The notes: generated by a model not told the origin, from the sequence alone. DNA of 64,000 nt from Streptomyces europaeiscabiei (GCF_036346855.1 NZ_CP107841.1:6948001-7012000); one strand, 5' to 3'. Positions 53,271 through 63,653 are shown, numbered from the stretch's first letter. Made by a program: numbers and translations.

Positions 53271-54896
53271 CTAGTGGCTCGACCCCGCGGTGGCCGGGGG
53301 CAGTTCCACCTTGACGCCCGCGTCGCCCGCGTCCGCCGTGTAGTCCTCCGGCTTGGTCTCGTCGATGCCTTCTGGGGCCTTGAACGCCCGCAGGACGAAG
53401 GTGAGGACTACCGTGACCACGACGTTGAGGACGAAGGCCGTCAGGCCGATGTAGCCGATCTCGCCTATGCCGGGGATCTCCGCGGAGGAGCCGCCGAAGT
53501 GCTTCTGCGTGGGGGAGGCCACGCCGTAAGCGGCGATCGTCCCGTACAGCATGCCGACGGCCCAGCCGGCGAGGAGGGCCCAGCGGTGGCACCAACGGGT
53601 GAAGAGGCCGCCGACGAGGGCCGGGAAGGTCTGGAGGATCCAGATGCCGCCCAGGAGCTGGAAGTTGATGGCGACCGTCTTGTCCATGGTGAGGACGAAG
53701 GCCAGCGCGCCCACCTTCACCAGCAGGGACACCAGCTTGGAGACCTTGGTCTCCTGCGCGGGCGTGGCGTCCGGCTTGATGAAGTCCTTGTAGATGTTGC
53801 GGGTGAAGAGGTTTGCCGCCGCGATGGACATGATCGCCGCGGGGACCAGGGCTCCGATGCCGATGGCCGCGAAGGCGACGCCCGCGAACCAGTCGGGGAA
53901 CATCGTCTCGAACAGCTGTGGGATCGCCAGCTGGCCGTTCTGCACCTGGATCCCGGCCGCGATCGCCATGAAGCCCAGCAGGGCGAGCAGCCCCAGCATC
54001 AGCGAGTACAGCGGCAGGATCGTCGTGTTGCGGCGGATGACCTCGCGGCTCCTGGACGACAGCGTCGCCGTGATCGAGTGCGGGTACATGAAGAGCGCCA
54101 GCGCCGAGCCGAGGGCCAGAGTGGCGTACGTCCACTGGTTGGCGTCACCGGGGACGAGGGCGCCGCGCGGCTTGTCCGTCGCCGGGTTGGTCTGGCTGTA
54201 CGCCTCGCCCGCCTTGGCGAAGATGTCGTCGAAGCCGCCGAGCTTGATCGGGATGTAGATGATCGCCACCGCGATGACGATGTAGATCAGGGTGTCCTTC
54301 ACGAACGCGATCAGTGCGGGGGCACGGAGACCGGAGGAATAGGTGTAGGCCGCCAGGACACCGAACGCGATCAGCAGCGGCAGGTCCTTGATGAACCAGT
54401 TGGTGTTCTCGCCGCCGCCCACGCCCATCACGTCCAGCACGGCCTGGATACCGACGAGTTGGAGGGCGATGTAGGGCATCGTCGCCAGGATGCCGGTGAG
54501 GGCGACCGCCAGGGACAGGCCCTTCGAGCCGAATCGGCCGCGTACGAAGTCCGAGGTCGTCACGTAGCCGTGCTTGTGGGAGACCGACCACAGGCGGGGC
54601 AGGAACGTGAAGATCAGCGGGTAGACGAGGATCGTGTACGGCACGGCGAAGAAGCCGGCCGCGCCCGCCGCGTAGATCGCCGCGGGGACGGCGACGAAGG
54701 TGTACGCCGTGTAGAGGTCGCCGCCGAGCAGGAACCAGGTGACCCAGGTGCCGAACGACCGGCCGCCGAGCCCCCATTCGTCGAGGCTTTCGTTCTCGGC
54801 CTTGCGCCAGCGCGCGGCCAGGAAGCCCATGACCGTGACGGCCAGGAAGAAGAAGATGAAGACGGCGAGTGCCACGCCGTTCACGCCGTCCTTCAC
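53271..54896 (-). CDS. Sodium:solute symporter, MctP-like
   Basis: A 541-residue SSS-family transporter with about 13 membrane helices (first: ALAVFIFFFLAVTVMGFLAA). Family segments are EWGLGGRSFGTWVTWFLLGG, TAYTFVAVPAAIYAAGAAGF and LFMYPHSITATLSSRSREVI. Relatives with a DUF3311 partner include monocarboxylate permeases of the MctP type, so an organic acid is the likely cargo. The GTG start overlaps the DUF3311 stop as GTGA. Confidence 0.88.
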   Translation of the reverse strand: MKDGVNGVALAVFIFFFLAVTVMGFLAARWRKAENESLDEWGLGGRSFGTWVTWFLLGGDLYTAYTFVAVPAAIYAAGAAGFFAVPYTILVYPLIFTFLPRLWSVSHKHGYVTTSDFVRGRFGSKGLSLAVALTGILATMPYIALQLVGIQAVLDVMGVGGGENTNWFIKDLPLLIAFGVLAAYTYSSGLRAPALIAFVKDTLIYIVIAVAIIYIPIKLGGFDDIFAKAGEAYSQTNPATDKPRGALVPGDANQWTYATLALGSALALFMYPHSITATLSSRSREVIRRNTTILPLYSLMLGLLALLGFMAIAAGIQVQNGQLAIPQLFETMFPDWFAGVAFAAIGIGALVPAAIMSIAAANLFTRNIYKDFIKPDATPAQETKVSKLVSLLVKVGALAFVLTMDKTVAINFQLLGGIWILQTFPALVGGLFTRWCHRWALLAGWAVGMLYGTIAAYGVASPTQKHFGGSSAEIPGIGEIGYIGLTAFVLNVVVTVVLTFVLRAFKAPEGIDETKPEDYTADAGDAGVKVELPPATAGSSH

Positions 54897-55162
54897 TTCG
54901 CGGCACCCCCGGCCCGGGTCTCGGACTTGCGGGAGCGCTGGTCGCGCTGCCACAGGACGTACGCGGTGGCCGTGAGCGCGGTGGAGATGAACACCCAGGC
55001 CATCTGGTACCAGTAGAAGAAGGGGATACCGATGAACGCCGGGTCCGTCTTGGCGTACGAACCGACCCAGAGCATCGCCACGAACGGTGCAATCAGGCAC
55101 AGGGCGATGACCACCCTGACAGGTGTCACCACCGGCGGTCTCACTTCAGGCGCTTCTGACAT
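54893..55162 (-). CDS. DUF3311 small membrane protein
   Basis: An 89-residue protein with two membrane helices (VRVVIALCLIAPFVAMLWVG, WYQMAWVFISTALTATAYVL), matching DUF3311. Such genes are regularly found just upstream of SSS symporters and may encode an accessory subunit. The ATG is at 55162 (MSEAPEVRPP). Its stop overlaps the symporter GTG by 4 nt. Confidence 0.83.
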   Translation of the reverse strand: MSEAPEVRPPVVTPVRVVIALCLIAPFVAMLWVGSYAKTDPAFIGIPFFYWYQMAWVFISTALTATAYVLWQRDQRSRKSETRAGGAAK

Positions 55163-55529
55163 GTCCCGGTTCCGTCCCCTCACTGATCGCCACTGGTCAC
55201 CTGCGCAACGCGCAGGAAATGTAAGGGACGGGTTCCGTCGTATGGAACCCCCTGTCCGGATAACGGATGCGAAGGTTGTGTGTTCAGCGCCGGTGGAACC
55301 GCTGGTGGAGGTCTGCTTTCTGTCGATCCGTCCGCCTGCGCTCGAACTCCCGTCGGGACGGCACCGGTGCGTCGGGGGCATGGGCGCACAGATGTCCATG
55401 TGGCGGTCGTACGCCGACTCGCCGATCGGCTCGCGTACGTATCGGCACGCACCCAAGCCGGGCGTAGCAGTGGTGGGCGATCGCGTACGACCCGGCGTGG
55501 CCGCGGCCCTCACCCCGGCTCCAAGTGGC
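55163..55529. other. 367-bp intergenic region
   Basis: Between the end of dasR and the start of the DUF3311 gene. No gene or repeat is evident. It should carry the promoter of the symporter pair and the end of the dasR transcript; no clear terminator hairpin was recognised. Confidence 0.5.
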
Positions 55530-56447
<918 letters not shown>

Positions 56448-56513
56448 TTATTACATAAAGGTTCCTGCATATATAGGTCGCATAACAGCTGGTGAGAGGC
56501 GGTTCGAGCACCC

Positions 56514-56565
56514 TTGACAGAGCGAATGGTCTGAGCCAAGCTCCGGCGTACTGGTCTACACCATT
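56514..56565 (+). promoter_or_regulatory. dasA promoter region with dre site
   Basis: TTGACA (56514-56519) is a consensus -35 and CAAGCT (56537-56542) a possible -10 at 17-bp spacing. The dre-like ACTGGTCTACACCATT at 56550-56565 overlaps the expected transcription start, where DasR would block initiation. Confidence 0.75.
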
Positions 56566-56662
56566 GGTCCAGGTCCTGGCCCCATGGGCGGTACGTCTGT
56601 CACCGCGGGGAGCAGGGGGGTTTGTGGCATCCCTGAGCAATGGCATCCCTGAGGAGGGTGGC

Positions 56663-57943
56663 GTGAAGAGGAAGCTGACGATCGCGGTCTGTATCGCGGG
56701 CATGATGGTCTCCGTCGCGGCGTGCGGGGGCGGTGGGAGCAAGAGCTCGGACACCGGCTCGGACACCAAGGAACTGACGGTCTGGCTCACGGTGGACGCG
56801 CAGAACAACTGGCCGGAGCTGGTCAAGGCCGCCGACGCGGCGATCGAGAAGAAGCACCCCGGGATCACCATCAAGCACGAGTACTACGGCTGGCCCGACA
56901 AGAACGCCAAGCTCGACGCCGTCCTCGCCACCGACAAGGCCCCCGACGTGGTCGAGATGGGCAACACGGAGATGCTCGCCTACATGGTCAAGGGCGCCTT
57001 CGCTCCCGTCGACGCGGCGAAGTTCGACAACTCCGACGCCTGGCTGGACGGCCTCAAGGCCTCCGTCACCTACGAGGGCAAGACCTACGGCGTCCCGTAC
57101 TACGCCGGTGGCCGCGTCGCCAACTGGCGCAAGGACGTCTTCGCCGCCGCGGGCGTCAAGTCCACGCCGAAGACGTACGACGAACTCACCGCCGCCCTCG
57201 ACAAGGTCCAGAAGAAGCAGGGCGACAAGTTCAGTGCCTGGTACCAGCCCACCCGCGACTGGTACGCGGCCATGTCCTTCGTCTACGACGCCGGTGGCTC
57301 CATCGCCGTCGAGTCCGGCGGCAAGTGGAAGGCCAACCTCTCCTCGCCCGAGTCCCTCAAGGGGCTCGACGCGTTCAAGAACGTCGTCGACAAGTACATG
57401 CACGGCGACAAGACCAAGGACGAGTCCGACCGCTACATCGTCTACGGCCAGGGCAAGTCCGGCATGATCTTCGCCCCCGCCTGGGAGGGCGCGACCGCCG
57501 CGGCCAAGGAGAACGACAAGACCGGCAAGCTCGAAGGCAACGTCGAGAACTTCGTGATGCCCGGCCCGTCCGGCAAGAACCTCCCCGTCTTCCTCGGCGG
57601 CAGCGACCTCGCCGTCCCGGTGAAGTCCGACGCGCAGACCGTCGCCGCCGAGTGGATCAACGCCTTCACCGGCCCCTCCGGCCAGAAGGGTCTGATCGAG
57701 AAGGGCAACCTGCCCAACAACAAGACCGACCTCGCCACCCTGAAGGACGACCCGGCGACGGCGGTCCCGGCCACCGCGGCCGAGTCCAACTGGTTCGTCC
57801 CGATGGCTCCCGGCTGGGGCCAGGTCGAGAAGGCGCAGATCCTGCAGACGATGCTGCAGTCCATCGGCACCGGCAAGCAGTCGGTCGAGGAGGCCGCGAA
57901 GACGGCGGACGCCGAGATCGACAAGGTCATCAACAACGAGTGA
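56663..57943 (+). CDS. dasA: Chitobiose-type ABC transporter, binding lipoprotein DasA
   Basis: A 426-residue extracellular solute-binding lipoprotein. The signal peptide ends in a lipobox VSVAAC (lipidated Cys near residue 20), followed by a Gly/Ser linker and a family-1 sugar-binding fold (ELTVWLTVDAQ, YYGWPDKNAKLDAVL). In S. coelicolor the orthologue binds chitobiose. The GTG at 56663 is chosen because GAGGAGGG lies just upstream and the signal peptide then starts VKRKLT. A 13-bp duplication (TGGCATCCCTGAG) just before the ribosome site is unusual. Confidence 0.93.
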   Translation: MKRKLTIAVCIAGMMVSVAACGGGGSKSSDTGSDTKELTVWLTVDAQNNWPELVKAADAAIEKKHPGITIKHEYYGWPDKNAKLDAVLATDKAPDVVEMGNTEMLAYMVKGAFAPVDAAKFDNSDAWLDGLKASVTYEGKTYGVPYYAGGRVANWRKDVFAAAGVKSTPKTYDELTAALDKVQKKQGDKFSAWYQPTRDWYAAMSFVYDAGGSIAVESGGKWKANLSSPESLKGLDAFKNVVDKYMHGDKTKDESDRYIVYGQGKSGMIFAPAWEGATAAAKENDKTGKLEGNVENFVMPGPSGKNLPVFLGGSDLAVPVKSDAQTVAAEWINAFTGPSGQKGLIEKGNLPNNKTDLATLKDDPATAVPATAAESNWFVPMAPGWGQVEKAQILQTMLQSIGTGKQSVEEAAKTADAEIDKVINNE

Positions 57944-58088
57944 CGGTGACCCGCGGGTCGGGCCCCGGCCGAGGTGGCCGGGCCCGGCCGGGGGTGCCAC
58001 GGCCCTCGGCCGGTGGGTGCCACAGGTCCGGTCGATGGGCGATTTACGAAAGTGCCGCGATGGGGCGTCGGGTCGGTGCCGGTGCGTC

Positions 58089-58128
58089 GTGGCTGGTCGC
58101 GCAGTTCCCCGCGCCCCTTACGGGGCGA
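58089..58128. repeat. Dispersed intergenic repeat copy B
   Basis: GTGGCTGGTCGCGCAGTTCC followed by CCGCGCCCCTTACGGGGCGA in the 236-bp dasA-dasB gap, nearly identical to 20909-20948. A separate GC-rich imperfect hairpin lies at about 57957-57985. Such structures could lower dasBC expression relative to dasA. Confidence 0.8.
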
Positions 58129-58179
58129 GGCTGACGGGGCACTGATCGGCCCCTTCTTCCTTTGCTTTAGGAGCGCGCG

Positions 58180-59172
58180 ATGAGTGCCGCAGACACGACT
58201 GCCCCTGCGAAGGTGCCGCCCGCGCGGCCGGCGCCACCGCCACCGTCGGCCGCCCCGGAACGGCCGGCCAGAAAGCGGACTCCCGGCGGATCCGCCGTCC
58301 CCTGGGCCCTTCTGGCCCCCTGCCTGCTGATTCTCGCCGTCGTCCTCGGCTATCCGCTGGTCCGCCTCGTCACCCTGTCCTTCCAGGAGTTCGGCCAGTC
58401 CCAGCTGTGGGGGTTCAAGCCCGCCGAGTCGGTCGGCTTCGACAACTTCTCCAAGGTGCTGGGGGACAGCGAGTTCTGGGCGGTCGTCGTCCGGACCATC
58501 GTCTTCGCCGCCGCCTCCGTCATCCTCACGATGGTCATCGGCATGGCGATCGCCCTGCTGCTCCAGCGGGTCTCCGGCTGGGTGAAGACGCTCATCAACA
58601 TCGCGCTCGTGGCGAGTTGGGGCATGCCGATCATCGTGGCCACCACCGTCTTCAAGTGGCTCTTCGACTCCGACTACGGCATCTTCAACGCGCTCCTCAG
58701 CAAGCTCCCCGGCGTCGACATGATCGGCCACAACTGGTTCGCCAGCGGACCCGAGGGCCTGGCCGTCATCACGCTCCTCGTGGTGTGGGGCGCGGTGCCG
58801 TTCGTCGTCATCACCCTCAGCGCCGGACTCACCCAGGTCCCCAAGGAGTTGGAGGAGGCCGCCCGCCTGGACGGCGCCGGTGCGTGGGGCGTGTTCCGCT
58901 ATGTCACCCTCCCCATCCTCAAGCCGATCATCGTGATGCTCACGACCCTCTCCGTCATCTGGGACATGGGCGTCTTCCCTCAGGTATTCGTGATGCGGGG
59001 CGGCCACCCGGAGGCCGAGTTCCAGTTGCTCACGACCTATTCGTACGACAAGGCGTTCGTCGTCAACGACTACGCGCAGGGCTCGGCGATCGCACTGCTG
59101 ACCGTGCTGCTGCTGCTCGGCGTGATCGGCGTCTACATGCGCCAGATGCTGAAGATCGGAGAAGTCGAATGA
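58180..59172 (+). CDS. dasB: Sugar ABC transporter permease DasB
   Basis: A 330-residue MalF-type permease. A Pro/Ala-rich cytoplasmic N-terminus (~45 residues) precedes six membrane helices; the EAA loop reads LEEAARLDGAGAWGVFRYVT. With DasC it forms the channel of the importer; the ATPase is not encoded here, in keeping with use of the shared MsiK ATPase in Streptomyces. GGAGCG lies before the ATG. Overlaps dasC by 4 nt. Confidence 0.93.
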   Translation: MSAADTTAPAKVPPARPAPPPPSAAPERPARKRTPGGSAVPWALLAPCLLILAVVLGYPLVRLVTLSFQEFGQSQLWGFKPAESVGFDNFSKVLGDSEFWAVVVRTIVFAAASVILTMVIGMAIALLLQRVSGWVKTLINIALVASWGMPIIVATTVFKWLFDSDYGIFNALLSKLPGVDMIGHNWFASGPEGLAVITLLVVWGAVPFVVITLSAGLTQVPKELEEAARLDGAGAWGVFRYVTLPILKPIIVMLTTLSVIWDMGVFPQVFVMRGGHPEAEFQLLTTYSYDKAFVVNDYAQGSAIALLTVLLLLGVIGVYMRQMLKIGEVE

Positions 59173-60032
59173 GCGGCACGAGCACGATCGCCACCCGGGG
59201 AAGCCGCTCGGGGCGCCGGAAGCCGAAGCTCGGCTGGAACCTCCTCGGCCTGTTCGTCTTCGTCACCGCGGGCTTCCCCGTCTACTGGATGCTCAACACG
59301 GCGTTCAAGCCCGCCAAGGACGCGATCGACCCCGACCCCAGCCTGCTGCCGACGTCGATCACCTTCGCCAACTTCGGCCGGGCGCTGGACATCGCCGACT
59401 TCTGGGGCCCGGTCGGCCGCAGCCTCGTCGTCTCCCTCACGGTCGTCGTGATCGGCATCGTCGTCGGCATGCTGGCCGCCCTCGCCATCTCCCGCTTCGC
59501 CTTCCGCGGCCGGAAAGTCGTCATCGTCGGCATCCTGGCCGTGCAGATGGTCCCGCTGGTCGCGATGATCATCCCGGTCTTCCTGCTCCTGAACGACCTC
59601 GGCCAGTACGACCGCCTCACCGGCCTGATCATCACCTACCTGACCTTCATCCTCCCGTTCACCGTGTGGACCCTGCGCGGCTTCATCGTCAACATCCCGC
59701 GCGAACTGGAGGAGGCGGCCATGGTCGACGGCTGCTCCCGCACCACCGCCTTCCTCCGCGTGGTGTTCCCGCTGCTCGCGCCGGGCATGGTGGCGACCTC
59801 GGTCTACGGCTTCATCCAGGCGTGGAACGAGTACCTCTACGCCCTGATGCTGATGAGCCAGCAGAACCAGACCGCGACCGTCTGGCTCGGCAACTTCACC
59901 ACCAAGCACGGCACCGAATACGCCCCGATGATGGCCGGCTCCACCATGATGGCCGTGCCGATCGTCGTCCTCTTCCTCCTCGTCCAGCGCAAGATGGCCG
60001 CGGGCCTCACCGCGGGCGCAGTGAAGGGATAA
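59169..60032 (+). CDS. dasC: Sugar ABC transporter permease DasC
   Basis: A 287-residue MalG-type permease with six helices and EAA loop LEEAAMVDGCSRTTAFLRVV. It pairs with DasB. The ATG overlaps the dasB TGA (ATGA at 59169-59172). A GH3 hexosaminidase gene follows 9 nt later, so import and cleavage of the sugar are encoded together. Confidence 0.93.
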   Translation: MSGTSTIATRGSRSGRRKPKLGWNLLGLFVFVTAGFPVYWMLNTAFKPAKDAIDPDPSLLPTSITFANFGRALDIADFWGPVGRSLVVSLTVVVIGIVVGMLAALAISRFAFRGRKVVIVGILAVQMVPLVAMIIPVFLLLNDLGQYDRLTGLIITYLTFILPFTVWTLRGFIVNIPRELEEAAMVDGCSRTTAFLRVVFPLLAPGMVATSVYGFIQAWNEYLYALMLMSQQNQTATVWLGNFTTKHGTEYAPMMAGSTMMAVPIVVLFLLVQRKMAAGLTAGAVKG

Positions 60033-60041
60033 CCGACCCTG

Positions 60042-61595
60042 ATGTCACCGACGACATTCGCCACCGGCTCGCCCGGTTCTTCTTCAGGGCAGGACAGCCT
60101 CGCGCGGGACGCGCTGACGGTGCTGCAGCCCGGCTTCACGGGAACCACCGCCCCCGACTGGCTGCTGCGCCGCCTCGGCGAGGGCCTCGCCTCCGTCGGC
60201 CTCTTCGGCCGCAACATCACCTCGCCCGGACAGTTGGCCGCCCTCACCGCACAGTTGCGTGCCGAGCACGAGGACGTCCTGGTCGCGATCGACGAGGAGG
60301 GCGGCGACGTCACCCGCCTGGAGGTCCGCACCGGCTCCTCCTTCCCGGGCAACCACGCCCTGGGTGCGGTCGACGACGTGGACCTGACCAGGGAGGTCGC
60401 CCTCGCACTGGGCCGCCGCCTGGCGGAGTGCGGCGTGAACTTCAACTGGGCCCCGTCGGCCGACGTGAACGCCAACCCCGCCAACCCGGTCATCGGGGTC
60501 CGCTCCTTCGGTGCCGACCCCGACCTGGTCGCCCGCCACACGGCCGCCTATGTCACCGGCCTCCAGGCCGCGGGCGTGGCCGCCTGCACCAAGCACTTCC
60601 CGGGCCACGGTGACACCGCCGTCGACTCCCACCTCTCCCTGCCCCGCATCGACGCGGACCGCTCAGTCGTGGCCTCCCGGGACCTGGCCCCCTTCCGTGC
60701 CGCCATCGCCGCCGGTTCGCGCGCCATGATGAGCGCCCACATCCTGGTCCCGGCCCTGGACCCCGGCCTTCCGGCAACGCTGTCCCACGGCATCCTCACG
60801 GACCTCCTCCGCGGTGAACTCGGCTACGACGGCCTCATCGTCACCGACGGCATGGAGATGCAGGCCATCGCCGGCACCTATGGCATCGAACACGGCAGCG
60901 TCCTCGCCCTCGCCGCCGGCGCGGACGCCATCTGCGTCGGGGGCGGCCTCGCCGACGACGAGACCGTCCGCCGCCTCCGCGACGCCCTCGTCGCCGCCGT
61001 CCGCGACGGCGACCTGGCGGAGGAACGCCTGGCGGACGCGGCGAACCGGGTCCGGGCGCTGGCGAAGTGGACGAGGTCGGCGCAGGAGGGAGCGGGAGAC
61101 GGTGACGGGACGGAGCGCGAAGCCATCGGGGAGACCGGCGGCACCGGTGGGAACGTCGGTCTCCTGGCAGCCCGCCGCGCCCTCACGACGACCTGTGCGA
61201 AGCCCCACGAGCCGCCCACCCAGCCTCTCTACGTCGCGGCCTTCACCCCGGTGGCGAACATCGCCGTGGGTGACGAGACCCCCTGGGGTGTCGGCGCGGA
61301 ACTGGCCCGCCTCCTCCCGGGCACCGAGACGGGCACCTTCGCCGGCGACAGCGCCGGAGCCTCCGCCCTGGCGGTCGCCGGCACCCGCCGCATAGTCGCC
61401 GTCGTCCGCGACGAACACCGCCACCCCTGGATGACCACCGCCCTCGACACCCTCCTCACCACCCGCCCCGACACGATCGTCGTGGAGATGGGCGTCCCCC
61501 AGTCCCCACCCCGGGGTCCCCTCCACATCGCGACCCACGGCGCGGCGAGGGTCTGCGGAAGAGCGGCGGCGGAGGTCATCGCCGGGGTGCGATAG
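60042..61595 (+). CDS. GH3 beta-N-acetylhexosaminidase
   Basis: A 517-residue glycoside hydrolase family 3 enzyme. The hexosaminidase signature KHFPGHGDTAVDSH (general acid His/Asp) is near residues 185-198 and the nucleophile Asp is in LIVTDGMEMQ. No signal peptide is seen, so it should act in the cytoplasm on chitobiose brought in by DasABC, giving GlcNAc. The C-terminal ~150 residues form a GH3-C-like domain after an acidic, Gly-rich linker. In some strains this gene is called dasD, a name I am not sure of here. Confidence 0.88.
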   Translation: MSPTTFATGSPGSSSGQDSLARDALTVLQPGFTGTTAPDWLLRRLGEGLASVGLFGRNITSPGQLAALTAQLRAEHEDVLVAIDEEGGDVTRLEVRTGSSFPGNHALGAVDDVDLTREVALALGRRLAECGVNFNWAPSADVNANPANPVIGVRSFGADPDLVARHTAAYVTGLQAAGVAACTKHFPGHGDTAVDSHLSLPRIDADRSVVASRDLAPFRAAIAAGSRAMMSAHILVPALDPGLPATLSHGILTDLLRGELGYDGLIVTDGMEMQAIAGTYGIEHGSVLALAAGADAICVGGGLADDETVRRLRDALVAAVRDGDLAEERLADAANRVRALAKWTRSAQEGAGDGDGTEREAIGETGGTGGNVGLLAARRALTTTCAKPHEPPTQPLYVAAFTPVANIAVGDETPWGVGAELARLLPGTETGTFAGDSAGASALAVAGTRRIVAVVRDEHRHPWMTTALDTLLTTRPDTIVVEMGVPQSPPRGPLHIATHGAARVCGRAAAEVIAGVR

Positions 61596-61719
61596 GGGCC
61601 CAGGGCGAAACGAGGACCGGGGCGGCCAAGGGCCGGGGGCGGCAAGGCTCTGTGAAGCCGCCGGTAATGCTGGGTCCGGCAGCCGCCCCTGCCCGAAGAC
61701 AACCGGCAGTTCCACACAA

Positions 61720-61759
61720 GTAGGCGCCACAGCCCTTCTCACCGGGCCGTGGCGCCTAC
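61720..61759. terminator. Bidirectional terminator between GH3 and nagB
   Basis: GTAGGCGCCACAGCCC (from 61720) pairs with GGGCCGTGGCGCCTAC (61744-61759) with one mismatch and a short loop. It sits between convergent genes. Confidence 0.82.
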
Positions 61760-61775
61760 ACGCGCCTCAGCCGCC

Positions 61776-62561
61776 CTAGATTCCCTGCCAGTCAGGCTTG
61801 TTGCTGTACGTGTGCCGGAAGTAGTCCGCCAGCTTCAGCTTCGACGCGGCGCCCTCGTCCACCACGACGGTCGCGTGGCGGTGGAGCTGCAACGCCGAGG
61901 CGGGACACACCGCTGCCACCGGTCCTTCCACGGTCGCCGCGACGGCGTCCGCCTTGCCCTCGCCCGTGGCGAGCAGCACCAGGTGCCGCGCCTCCAGGAT
62001 CGTGCCGATGCCCTGGGTGATGACGTGGTGCGGCACCTGCTCGATGGCGCCGTCGAAGAACCGCGCGTTGTCGATCCGGGTCTGCTCGGTGAGCGTCTTG
62101 ATCCGCGTCCGGGAGGCGAGCGAAGAGCATGGCTCGTTGAACCCGATGTGCCCGTCGGTCCCTATGCCGAGCAGTTGCAGATCCACACCGCCCGCCTCGG
62201 CCAGCGCCCTGTCGTACGCCTCGCACGCCCCCACCACGTCCTCGGCGGTCCCGTCGGGCCCCATGAAGGCGTCCAGGCCCAGCCCCAACGGCTCCAGCAC
62301 CTCCCGCCGCAGCACCGAGCGGTACGACTCGGGATGCTCGGCCGGCAGCCCCACGTACTCGTCGAGCTGGGCCACCCGCGCCCGCGAGGCGTCAACGGCG
62401 CCGGACCGCACCTTCTCCGCGAGCGCCATGTAGATGGGCAGCGGGGTCGACCCCGTGGCCACCCCGAGCAGCGCCTCGGGCTTGCGCCGGAGCAGCTCCG
62501 CCATCGCCTCGGCTATGAGCCGGCCACCCGCCTTGGCATCCGGAACGATGACAACTTCCAC
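61776..62561 (-). CDS. nagB: Glucosamine-6-phosphate deaminase NagB
   Basis: A 261-residue NagB, which converts glucosamine-6-phosphate to fructose-6-phosphate and ammonia. The phosphate loop GVATGSTPLPIY, the catalytic LDEYVGLP and the GIGTDGHIGFNEPCSSLASR block are intact. The GTG at 62561 (VEVVIVPDAK) follows AGGCACAGC. A dre-like site lies 73 bp upstream, which fits the known DasR control of nagB. It removes the very metabolite that releases DasR. Confidence 0.95.
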   Translation of the reverse strand: MEVVIVPDAKAGGRLIAEAMAELLRRKPEALLGVATGSTPLPIYMALAEKVRSGAVDASRARVAQLDEYVGLPAEHPESYRSVLRREVLEPLGLGLDAFMGPDGTAEDVVGACEAYDRALAEAGGVDLQLLGIGTDGHIGFNEPCSSLASRTRIKTLTEQTRIDNARFFDGAIEQVPHHVITQGIGTILEARHLVLLATGEGKADAVAATVEGPVAAVCPASALQLHRHATVVVDEGAASKLKLADYFRHTYSNKPDWQGI

Positions 62562-62633
62562 GCTGTGCCTGCCGATCTGGAAAGTGAGGACTCAAGAAGA
62601 CTCGACCGGCGCTTGCGGGGTCAAGCACTCCCA

Positions 62634-62649
62634 TGTGGTGTAGACCAAT
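62634..62649 (-). promoter_or_regulatory. dre-like site upstream of nagB
   Basis: TGTGGTGTAGACCAAT contains the palindromic TGGTGTAGACCA core, close to the DasR consensus. Confidence 0.75.
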
Positions 62650-62699
62650 CTAGCAGGGGTGGCTCCTGCCCCGCAGGGGTCGACCGGCCGAGGGCCGTT

Positions 62700-63136
62700 C
62701 AGTGCAGGCTCAGCAGCGAGCCCGCGCCGCGCGGCGGTCCTCGCCCACCCCCGGTACGCCGCCTTCGGCGACCTGGCTCTCGCCGCGGGATCCACCGCTC
62801 GCGCGCCGTCGCGCACGCTGCGGGAGGCCGCCGCCGTGTACACGGACCCGGGTCACCCGCACGGCCGTCTCTTCGTCCTCGCGGCCGTCGGCTGCTCGGC
62901 CCCGGAGGTGGCCGAGTGCCTGCGGGAACGGCGCAACGCCGCCATCGCGGCCTTCGAGAGCCGGACAAGGGCGGGTGTCGCGGCCGGTGAGCTGCCCGCC
63001 GACACGGACGCCACCGCCCTGGCCCGCCATGCCGACGCGGACCCAGGGCATGTCCCAGCAGGCCCGTGACGGTGCGACCGGGCAGGAGCCGGAGGCTGTC
63101 GCCGCACTCGCCATGGCGATCCGGCCCCGAGCCTGA
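62700..63136 (+). pseudogene. TetR-family regulator remnant
   Basis: The plus strand carries a TetR C-terminal domain (LREAAAVYTDPGHPHGRLFV, CLRERRNAAIAAFESRTRAG, ELPADTDATALA) that breaks frame near 63030 and continues as QGMSQQARDGATGQEPEAVA to a stop at 63134-63136. The N-terminal helix-turn-helix is absent, so it is non-functional. Divergent from nagB. Confidence 0.65.
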
Positions 63137-63301
63137 CGCTCCGCGGGACCGGCCGCGGGACCGCTCGCCGGGTCGGCCGCGGGGCCGGCCGCGGCATTCC
63201 GGCCCGCCCCCGGGCCGAAGCGGGCTACTCTGCGTGTGAGCCGTCGGCGGATGTCGGACAATGGAACAACAACAAACATCCGCCAACGCATGGACACACG
63301 C

Positions 63302-63317
63302 AGTGGTCTAGTCAACA
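63302..63317. promoter_or_regulatory. Additional dre-like site
   Basis: AGTGGTCTAGTCAACA keeps the left half and centre of the DasR consensus (ACTGGTCTAGACCAGT), differing mainly in the right half. It lies 352 bp before the kinase start. Confidence 0.55.
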
Positions 63318-63387
63318 ATGCGTGGTAGGGCATTTGATCGATCAGCGGTTGGCCGCCGACGATCGCACGCGAACAAAGAACAAGCCT

Positions 63388-63412
63388 CCGCCTTCCCCGC
63401 ACAGGAAGGCGG
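63388..63412. terminator. Terminator-like hairpin
   Basis: CCGCCTTCC at 63388-63396 pairs with GGAAGGCGG at 63404-63412 across a 7-nt loop. The gene it serves is unclear. Confidence 0.45.
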
Positions 63413-63653
63413 ACCGAGGACCCGGCGCTCTCTGCCCTGACTGCTCCGGATCCTCACCTTCGGCCGACCGGGACCGCACACCCCACGGCCGATGTTGCTC
63501 CGGGCTGCGGTGCCGGGAGGGCTGAGGGTCCCTCTCAGGCGCCGCGGCCCGCGGGTGTCTCCGGAGCCGTGCGGCAGCCGGCACCAGAGCCCGTACCGGC
63601 CACTCCCACCACTGTTTCCGGTCATGTCCGTACCGCCAGGTACGCTCGCACAC

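Larger units (their letters stand above)
63137..63653. other. 517-bp region upstream of the kinase gene
   Basis: No gene is seen. It holds a dre-like site (63302-63317) and a hairpin (63388-63412). A short G/C-poor stretch with ACAACAACAAACA lies near 63265-63280, unusual for this genome, and may mark a promoter. Confidence 0.5.

Noticed and set aside
53205..55016. 603-codon plus-strand frame opposite the symporter and DUF3311 genes
   Set aside because: Shadow frame: the opposite strand encodes clear membrane helices and the plus frame has only Arg/Asp/Val low complexity.
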